Part shown: one piece after another, positions 7,963-12,189 of the stretch
Layout of the letters: the number at the start of each line of letters is the position of its first letter
Numbering within the stretch: position 1 is the first letter of the stretch
Assembly: GCA_030146225.1 (NCBI GenBank)
Contig: JASLCA010000306.1
Location: forward strand, 1-12,189
Length of the DNA: 12,189 nucleotides
From: Sphingobacterium sp.
GTDB taxonomy: Bacteria > Bacteroidota > Bacteroidia > Sphingobacteriales > Sphingobacteriaceae
Reading direction: 5' to 3'
The notes under the pieces: model-generated
Database searches by the model: none
The model's input: only the letters and a program-made list of their open reading frames with translations
Told to the model about the DNA's origin: nothing
Made by a program: the position numbers and the translations under genes

Positions 7963-8501
7963 TTTGAATCCTCCTTTCGTGAAAGATGAGCTGCCCCAAT
8001 CAATGCCATCATCAGGAATACCGAGATAATTTCAAAGGGTAGAATATATTGGGTCATAAACTTAAAGCCTAAAGCCTTAATATTATTATCATTGGCGGAA
8101 ATCACTTGCCCCTTAGCTTCGGCCGCTAAAATCCATTGTGGAGTCTGGTTATCCCAAGCTTGTACAGCATAAATCATAATCCCCAAGAAGCTTATAGCCA
8201 ATAGGGCAGATTGCCAATTGGGTAAGGCAATAAAGCGCTTGGAAGTATCCTGCAAGTCGGCCAGAAGTTCCTTATTCGAGAGCATAAAGGCAAACAATAA
8301 AAGGATTAATACCCCTCCAACATAGACCATAATCTGTGTGATAGCTACAAAGTCTGCTAAAGCAAAAAGATACAGGCCCGCCATAGCAAATAGCATTACA
8401 AAAAGTAAAAAAAGTGCTCGGGCTGTGTTTTTTATCGTAACGAGTAAGAGTGCTGCACCTACGGCCAAGATGGCAAAGGCATAAAAGATAAATAGTTCCA
8501 T
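7959..8501 (-). CDS. nuoJ: NADH-quinone oxidoreductase subunit J (complex I)
   Basis: NuoJ is a five-helix membrane subunit next to NuoA, NuoK and NuoH; its TM3 rearranges during coupling. The 180-residue product is hydrophobic, with a TM3 signature TQIMVYVGGVLILLLFAFML around residues 55-74, matching the family's 'QiivYvGAvmvLflF' segment. A conserved-looking YILPFEIISVFLMMALIGA at 151-169 corresponds to the family's late helix. A polar loop containing QTPQWILAAEAKGQVISAND lies between TM4 and TM5. The ATG at 8501 is 4 nt past the nuoI stop and is preceded by an A-rich AAGAAAAAA. Its own stop overlaps the nuoK start, so translation of the two is probably coupled. Confidence 0.95.
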   Translation of the reverse strand: MELFIFYAFAILAVGAALLLVTIKNTARALFLLFVMLFAMAGLYLFALADFVAITQIMVYVGGVLILLLFAFMLSNKELLADLQDTSKRFIALPNWQSALLAISFLGIMIYAVQAWDNQTPQWILAAEAKGQVISANDNNIKALGFKFMTQYILPFEIISVFLMMALIGAAHLSRKEDSK

Positions 8502-8505
8502 CGGC

Positions 8506-9096
8506 TTATTTTTTCTTGGCTGCCTCCTTTTCAGCTTGAAAGCGTGTCCATTCTTCCTTACGTTGTTGGATTTCCTGATTATTCATTTCTGAAAAGCCAT
8601 AGATTAGATCCGTTAACTTGGGGCTGCTGCGGTCATACTGGTCAGTCATCGTAATGCATTCAGTAGGGCATACCACGGTGCATAAGCCACAGTACATACA
8701 CTTGGCCATATCAATATCAAACTGGGCGGCATACAGGCGCTTCACACTTCCATCGGAAGTTTTTCCAATGGCTTCTGGAGATTTAATCGCTTCAATAGCG
8801 ATACAATCTACGGGACAGGCCTTAGCGCATAAGTCGCAGACAATACAATCCTCAATGTCCACTGCTAGTTGATAGCGCGCAACCTCGGGAATAGGCATTT
8901 TCTCACGAGGATACTGCACAGTGGTCACCCCATCCTGCTCCAAGAAGTAGTTTTTATTTTTAATATCTAGGGATGTACGCGATTTGCGCGCAGCAAATAG
9001 ATGCTTTAGGGTCAAGGATAATCCCTTCACAGCCGTAAAAAATCCCTTTATAGTGGTTTTAAGTATCAAAGCTATACCATAACTAAAATGCGCCAT
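8506..9096 (-). CDS. nuoI: NADH-quinone oxidoreductase subunit I, 2x[4Fe-4S] (complex I)
   Basis: NuoI is the ferredoxin-like subunit of the connecting module that carries clusters N6a and N6b toward N2. From the ATG at 9096 it has 196 residues. CIVCDLCAKACP supplies Cys84, 87, 90 and 94, and CMYCGLCTVVCP supplies Cys133, 136, 139 and 143; all eight ligands are present. An amphipathic N-terminal helix (MAHFSYGIALILKTTIKG) fits the membrane-lying helix of the family, and the C-terminus is a Lys/Glu-rich tail from about residue 170. The frame stays open upstream to an ATG at 9192, but that would overlap nuoH by 121 nt and add 32 residues with no family resemblance I can recognise. The chosen start overlaps the nuoH end by 25 nt. 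Confidence 0.95.
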   Translation of the reverse strand: MAHFSYGIALILKTTIKGFFTAVKGLSLTLKHLFAARKSRTSLDIKNKNYFLEQDGVTTVQYPREKMPIPEVARYQLAVDIEDCIVCDLCAKACPVDCIAIEAIKSPEAIGKTSDGSVKRLYAAQFDIDMAKCMYCGLCTVVCPTECITMTDQYDRSSPKLTDLIYGFSEMNNQEIQQRKEEWTRFQAEKEAAKKK

Positions 9097-10145
9097 AAGC
9101 CCGATAAAACTATACAGAGAAAGGCTGTTGGAATCATAATCTTCCAGCACAAAGTCATAAGTTGATCGGCCCGAAAGCGCGGTAAGGTCCATCTAATCCA
9201 TATTTGTACAGCTACCACAAGCAGGGATTTGGACAAGGTCCAAAATATACCCCAAATTAAGCCATTTGTCCAATCTGCTAGCCGTAAAGCAGCTATATTT
9301 GGGAGTGGTGAATTCCATCCACCAAGGAAGATGACAACTCCGAGTATAGCGACTAAAAACATCATGGCGTATTCTGCCAAGAATAGGAAGGCAAATTTTA
9401 TTCCCCCATATTCAGTATGGAAGCCGCCAATAAGTTCGGATTCAGCTTCAGGAATGTCAAAAGGCGCTCGATTGCACTCTGCAAGGGAAGCAATGAAAAA
9501 GATAATGTAGACAATCAATAAATGTGGGGCTTGGAAGATATGCCAAGCCAAAAACCCACCCACCTCGGTCACCTCCCAAAAGCCCATAAAGTAAATTGCT
9601 TCTGGTGCGGATGTACCCTGTAGAATGGCTATTTCGTTAAGATTAAGTGTTTGTGCAATCATTACCGCCGCTATTAAGGCTAAGCCAACAGGTATTTCAT
9701 AAGATACCATTTGTGCAATAGCGCGAACAGCCCCCAATAGGGAGTATTTATTATTTGAGCCCCAACCAGCCATAAGGATGCCTATAGCATCAATGGAAAC
9801 GACTGCCAGCAGAAAGAACAAGCCTGTATGTGTATTTGCAGGGATAAAATCCTGGGCCCAAGGCACAATACTAAAGCCCACAAAAACGGCTGTAAAGATT
9901 AGAATAGGGGCAAGTGAGAATAGTATCTTGTCCGCAGCAGACGGGGTGATAAACTCCTTTTGAATAAGCTTAAGGATGTCGGCAATCGTCTGAACAATGC
10001 CATACTTGCCCGTCTCCATAGGTCCTAGGCGATCCTGTACAAAGCCAGCAATCTTACGCTCCGCATAAACAGCAAAAAGTGTGAAGCCGGCAATAAAGGC
10101 AAATATTGCTACGGGAGTAATGATATGGATAATTAAGTCGGTCAA
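9072..10145 (-). CDS. nuoH: NADH-quinone oxidoreductase subunit H (complex I)
   Basis: NuoH forms the membrane foot of complex I and part of the quinone chamber. AERKIAGFVQDRLGP, QKEFITP, AQMVSYEIPVGLAL and the charged loop CNRAPFDIPEAESELIGGFH followed by TEYGGIKFAF are the family's signatures, in the right order. No ATG lies upstream of the first helix. The open frame reaches a TTG at 10181, but that TTG is part of a TACATTTG promoter box, so it cannot be in the message. The best remaining start is the TTG at 10145 (357 residues, MTDLIIHIITP), preceded by the purine-rich AAAAAAGATAGA; an ATT at 10172 is a weaker option. It is the first gene of nuoHIJKLMN, and no nuoG precedes it. Confidence 0.93.
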   Translation of the reverse strand: MTDLIIHIITPVAIFAFIAGFTLFAVYAERKIAGFVQDRLGPMETGKYGIVQTIADILKLIQKEFITPSAADKILFSLAPILIFTAVFVGFSIVPWAQDFIPANTHTGLFFLLAVVSIDAIGILMAGWGSNNKYSLLGAVRAIAQMVSYEIPVGLALIAAVMIAQTLNLNEIAILQGTSAPEAIYFMGFWEVTEVGGFLAWHIFQAPHLLIVYIIFFIASLAECNRAPFDIPEAESELIGGFHTEYGGIKFAFLFLAEYAMMFLVAILGVVIFLGGWNSPLPNIAALRLADWTNGLIWGIFWTLSKSLLVVAVQIWIRWTLPRFRADQLMTLCWKIMIPTAFLCIVLSGLWRILVMV

Positions 10146-10176
10146 TCTATCTTTTTTAGAATAATTCTTAATTACC

Positions 10177-10204
10177 TGCAAATGTAAGTAAAAGCATGCA
10201 AATG
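10177..10204. repeat. Direct repeat TGCAAATG x2, 20-nt period
   Basis: The octamer TGCAAATG occurs at 10177-10184 and 10197-10204, exactly 20 nt apart start to start, i.e. about two helical turns. The first copy covers most of the nuoH -7 box. The spacing would place a repeated regulator on the same DNA face, but two 8-mers in AT-rich DNA can also arise by chance. A regulatory role is only a possibility. Confidence 0.35.
10179..10186 (-). promoter_or_regulatory. Bacteroidota -7 box in front of nuoH
   Basis: On the minus strand the sequence is TACATTTG, a perfect TAnnTTTG match. Transcription would begin about 5-8 nt downstream, near 10171-10174, giving a leader of roughly 25-30 nt to the TTG at 10145. 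No -33 box at standard spacing is visible. Together with the divergent gene on the other side, it suggests that nuoHIJKLMN is transcribed as its own unit. Confidence 0.6.
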
Positions 10205-10311
10205 CCCTAGGTTTTTGCTGAATATACTGCCTGCTATAAATTTGAATTTTTATTGAATCAAAACAATCGTTTTTCTTTTGTGTTTATGCTGTGTACGTAT
10301 ATGTAATATTG

Positions 10312-10319
10312 TATTTTTG
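10312..10319 (+). promoter_or_regulatory. Bacteroidota -7 box of the META lipoprotein gene
   Basis: TATTTTTG fits TAnnTTTG and ends 22 nt before the ATG at 10342, a normal leader length for this phylum. No good -33 box at 17-23 nt is seen; the nearest TTTG, at 10277-10280, is too far upstream. The surrounding 160-nt divergent region (10182-10341) holds this box, the nuoH box and AT-rich DNA, with no small gene. Confidence 0.5.
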
Positions 10320-10341
10320 CTTTTGAATTAATATTGTTTTT

Positions 10342-11121
10342 ATGAGAAAAATAAACTTTGTTGCTGTGTTGGCAATCGTGTTATTGTCAGCTGGCTGTGC
10401 GGTAAACAAACCTAGTTCACCAGGAAATGAATCTATTAAGATTGCTGATCAAAAATGGCAATTAGTAGAGTTGAATGGCAGTCCAGTAGCGGCTACAATC
10501 AATGGGAAGGTGCCGTATTTGAAATTGAATTCAGCAGACAGCCGTTACGAAGCCACCGGCGGATGTAATGGTATGGGCGGAGAGTTCAAGCTTTTAGAAG
10601 GCAATCGTGTTAAGTTCGAGCGCGGCATGTCAACAATGATGGCTTGTCAGGACATGACTGTTGAGCAGGGCTTAGGTCGTATGTTCGAACAGGTAGACAA
10701 TTATAGTATTAATGGAAATACCTTGTCATTCAGCAAAGCAAGAATGGCTCCGGTTGCTAAATTTAAACTTATGGAAGATCAAAGCGCAGCATTGGCAGGT
10801 ACTTGGGAATTGGATTATATCTCAGGACCTAGAATAGCTTTTGAAGGATTATTCCCAGATAAGAAGCCTACCTTGGTTTTTGACGTGGCTAACAAGCGCG
10901 TTTCTGGAAATGGAGGATGCAATAACTTTAACGGCTCCGTAAATATTGACGGTGCGAGCATTAAATTTGGCCCAGCGGCTTCTACCAAGATGGCTTGTCC
11001 AGGTCAAGGTGAGCCACTTTTCTTTAAGACCTTAGATCAAATCTCATCTTTTAGCGTGGATGGTAATACCTTAAACTTAATTATGGGTGATATCGCAATG
11101 ATGCGTTTCAAAAAGAAGTAA
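10342..11121 (+). CDS. Lipoprotein with two META (HslJ-like) domains
   Basis: The 259-residue precursor begins with a lipoprotein signal: KK/R-type start, hydrophobic stretch, and lipobox LSAGC with Cys19. Two META domains follow. The first (about 36-142) contains KWQLVELNG, GGCNGMGG (73-80) and STMMAC (97-102). The second (about 151-258) contains GTWELDYISG, GGCNNFNG (191-198) and STKMACP (214-220). Each domain keeps a pair of cysteines (75/102 and 193/219) that could form a disulfide in the periplasm. META/HslJ proteins are envelope proteins; E. coli HslJ is linked to novobiocin resistance, but no enzymatic activity is assigned. The gene diverges from nuoH and ends in a strong terminator, so it is probably monocistronic. 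Its function in this organism is unknown. Confidence 0.9.
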   Translation: MRKINFVAVLAIVLLSAGCAVNKPSSPGNESIKIADQKWQLVELNGSPVAATINGKVPYLKLNSADSRYEATGGCNGMGGEFKLLEGNRVKFERGMSTMMACQDMTVEQGLGRMFEQVDNYSINGNTLSFSKARMAPVAKFKLMEDQSAALAGTWELDYISGPRIAFEGLFPDKKPTLVFDVANKRVSGNGGCNNFNGSVNIDGASIKFGPAASTKMACPGQGEPLFFKTLDQISSFSVDGNTLNLIMGDIAMMRFKKK

Positions 11122-11141
11122 TAAGTGCTGAGTTACTACAT

Positions 11142-11178
11142 AAAAAAGGCCTTCCACAATTTTTGGAAGGCCTTTTTT
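11142..11178. terminator. Strong bidirectional intrinsic terminator
   Basis: AAAAAAGGCCTTCCA (11142-11156) pairs perfectly with TGGAAGGCCTTTTTT (11164-11178) across a 7-nt loop. The A run and the T run on the outer arms make it a Rho-independent terminator in both directions. It serves the META lipoprotein gene on the plus strand and the small lipoprotein gene at 11195-11602 on the minus strand. Confidence 0.93.
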
Positions 11179-11194
11179 ATTTATGTTATCGTTC

Positions 11195-11602
11195 TTATTG
11201 AACGAAATCAGCACTAGTTAAAGTTACTTTTATAAATATTCTTTCAGGTACTTCAACATAAATTCCTTTGTCTAAAATAGGATCCTCAGCTTTCAATGTA
11301 AGTTCGCCAAGTTTGTATTTGAAACTATAAGCCGCACCATCTTTTGTGCCGATAGATTGATAGCTGTTTTCTCCATCACTGCTATATGCAACACTTACTA
11401 AACCCTGTTTAAGGTAGTAATTTGTTAGTTCAGGCACGGGGATAGTTAAATAAGCTTTGTTATCCGTTCCCTGCCATTTGTCTGCAGTTCTTTCATACAC
11501 CATCGTAATACTAGGTACTACATCGTAATATTCCTTTGTGCAACTATTGGTCGTGGCTAATGTTGCGCCTCCTATAAAAAGGGCTAATAAAAATTTTTTC
11601 AT
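11195..11602 (-). CDS. Small putative lipoprotein of unknown function
   Basis: The 135-residue product has an N-terminal signal of the lipoprotein type: MKKFLLALFIGGATLATTNSC, with Cys21 followed by TKEYYDV. The lipobox is loose (T-N-S-C), as is common in Bacteroidota, and acidic residues soon after the cysteine fit surface-lipoprotein export in the phylum, though this is only suggestive. The mature part (about 115 residues) is polar with alternating hydrophobic residues, suggesting a beta-rich fold; it contains TIPVPELTNYYLKQGLVSVAY and ends PERIFIKVTLTSADFVQ. I do not recognise a named family. It stands alone between two terminators and is oriented opposite to the META gene. No catalytic motif is visible. 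Confidence 0.8.
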   Translation of the reverse strand: MKKFLLALFIGGATLATTNSCTKEYYDVVPSITMVYERTADKWQGTDNKAYLTIPVPELTNYYLKQGLVSVAYSSDGENSYQSIGTKDGAAYSFKYKLGELTLKAEDPILDKGIYVEVPERIFIKVTLTSADFVQ

Positions 11603-11744
11603 CTGCGTAGGTTTTTATGTTCAATCTTTGTAATATACTTTCTATGACGTTAAAAATTGTTAAACGTTTAATCTAACAAGCAAAAAATACGCCATAAAAA
11701 AAGGCGCTATCATATTAGCGCCTTTTATATACTGATTTAAAGTT
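11603..11744. other. Intergenic region between clpC and the small lipoprotein gene
   Basis: This 142-nt gap holds the clpC terminator, a perfect 12-bp palindrome TTAAACGTTTAA at 11660-11671, and the promoter region of the minus-strand lipoprotein gene. No exact TAnnTTTG box is present on the minus strand. The nearest candidate is TATTTTTTG at 11689-11681, which has one base too many, and a TATATTAC at 11638-11631 is a weaker option. No small gene or RNA is recognised. Confidence 0.5.
11699..11726 (-). terminator. Intrinsic terminator of the clpC-like gene
   Basis: Read on the minus strand, AAAAGGCGCTA pairs perfectly with TAGCGCCTTTT over a 6-nt loop and is followed by more T residues (the T run covers 11702-11696). 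It lies about 20 nt after the stop codon at 11745. The A run before the stem means it could also slow transcription entering from the opposite direction. Confidence 0.9.
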
Positions 11745-12189
11745 TTATTCCTTCTCTTTATCATCCGGTTCTGTTACATCTGATGAAATTGAGTCATCAT
11801 TTGTTTCAGGATGTTGTGCTATGACTAAGATCTCATCTTTCTCCGCATCGTAATCAATGTTCAAGATAGAACCTGCCTTTACTTCACCTTGTAGAATCTC
11901 TTCTGCAATCGGATCTTCTAAGTATTTTTGAATTGCACGTTTTAAAGGACGTGCTCCAAAGTTACTGTCATAACCTTTTTCAGCGATGTAATTTTTTGCT
12001 TTTTCGGTCAAGGTAATCTGATAGCCTAAGCCTTCGATTCTGCCAAATAGCGCTTTTAATTCAATATCGATAATCTTAAAGATATTTTCTTTAGTCAGCG
12101 AGTTAAAGACAATTACATCGTCAATACGGTTTAAGAATTCAGGAGCAAAGGCTCTTTTCAATAGTACAGTGCGTGGCGACACGAATGGT
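11745..12189 (-). CDS. clpC: ATP-dependent Clp protease ATP-binding subunit ClpC, C-terminal part
   Basis: The frame is open to the window edge, so only the last ~147 residues are seen. KRAFAPEFLNRIDDVIVF is the end of the second AAA+ module with its sensor-2-side arginine region, and GYDSNFGARPLKRAIQ is the diagnostic signature of the C-terminal small domain of class I Clp ATPases. LEDPIAEEILQGEVKAG is closer to ClpC than to ClpB, which favours a partner unfoldase of ClpP rather than a disaggregase. The C-terminus ends in an acidic tail (NDDSISSDVTEPDDKEKE). The GTG at 12182 is internal, not the start, because family sequence continues upstream of it. ClpB is the alternative, less likely. 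Confidence 0.85.
   Translation of the reverse strand, partial: PFVSPRTVLLKRAFAPEFLNRIDDVIVFNSLTKENIFKIIDIELKALFGRIEGLGYQITLTEKAKNYIAEKGYDSNFGARPLKRAIQKYLEDPIAEEILQGEVKAGSILNIDYDAEKDEILVIAQHPETNDDSISSDVTEPDDKEKE

Noticed and set aside
9097..9192. N-terminal extension of NuoI from ATG 9192
   Set aside because: It would overlap nuoH by 121 nt and the added 32 residues come from the region encoding NuoH's conserved C-terminal part; the ATG at 9096 gives a normal NuoI N-terminus.
10199..10202. TTTG upstream of the nuoH -7 box as a -33 element
   Set aside because: Only 12 nt separate it from TACATTTG, well below the usual 17-23 nt spacing.
12180..12182. GTG as a start codon of a short separate gene at the window end
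   Set aside because: The frame continues upstream to the edge and the encoded sequence is the internal part of a Clp ATPase, so this is a partial gene.
1..12189. Search for CRISPR arrays, tRNA/rRNA genes, insertion sequences, attachment sites or a defence-type gene cluster
   Set aside because: No regularly spaced repeats, no transposase or integrase-like frame, no long inverted repeats beyond the two terminators, and no cloverleaf-like sequence were seen by eye; gaps between genes are all under 170 nt.

Overview
The window looks like a chromosomal segment of a Bacteroidota bacterium, most likely of the Sphingobacteriaceae (Sphingobacterium/Pedobacter type). The evidence is AT-rich intergenic DNA, three upstream sequences that fit the Bacteroidota -7 promoter box TAnnTTTG, weak or absent Shine-Dalgarno sites, a C-terminal fragment of a ClpC-like ATPase, and Nuo proteins of Bacteroidota character. 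The taxonomic call is inferred from sequence style and protein families, not from a search.

Layout. Positions 1-978 (+) hold the end of an unidentified gene followed 3 nt later by a family 2 glycosyltransferase. Positions 984-2457 (-) hold a two-gene unit: a second family 2-like glycosyltransferase and then a capsular-polysaccharide-synthesis (GT32-like) protein, with its own -7 box. The two sets converge, with 5 nt between stop codons. Together they look like the edge of a surface polysaccharide locus. Positions 2576-10145 (-) are a tightly packed operon nuoH-nuoI-nuoJ-nuoK-nuoL-nuoM-nuoN. It encodes six membrane subunits of respiratory complex I (H, J, K, L, M, N) and the two-cluster ferredoxin-like subunit NuoI. 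Positions 10342-11121 (+) hold a divergent lipoprotein with two META (HslJ-like) domains. A strong bidirectional terminator separates it from a small unknown lipoprotein gene at 11195-11602 (-). The window ends inside the 3' part of a clpC-like gene (-), which has its own terminator.

How the genes work together. NuoL, NuoM and NuoN are antiporter-like proton-pumping subunits, NuoK and NuoJ are small membrane subunits, NuoH forms the quinone-site foot, and NuoI carries electrons through two 4Fe-4S clusters. nuoA-G, which usually precede nuoH, are not here: the operon begins with a promoter-like box immediately upstream of nuoH, and the next gene diverges. The remaining subunits must be encoded elsewhere if the complex is complete.

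No CRISPR array, tRNA, rRNA, insertion sequence or clearly new system is visible. The most noteworthy points are the loss of the second conserved glutamate in NuoK, the separation of nuoH-N from nuoA-G, two TTG codons that look like start codons but lie inside promoter boxes, and the tandem-META lipoprotein facing the nuo operon.
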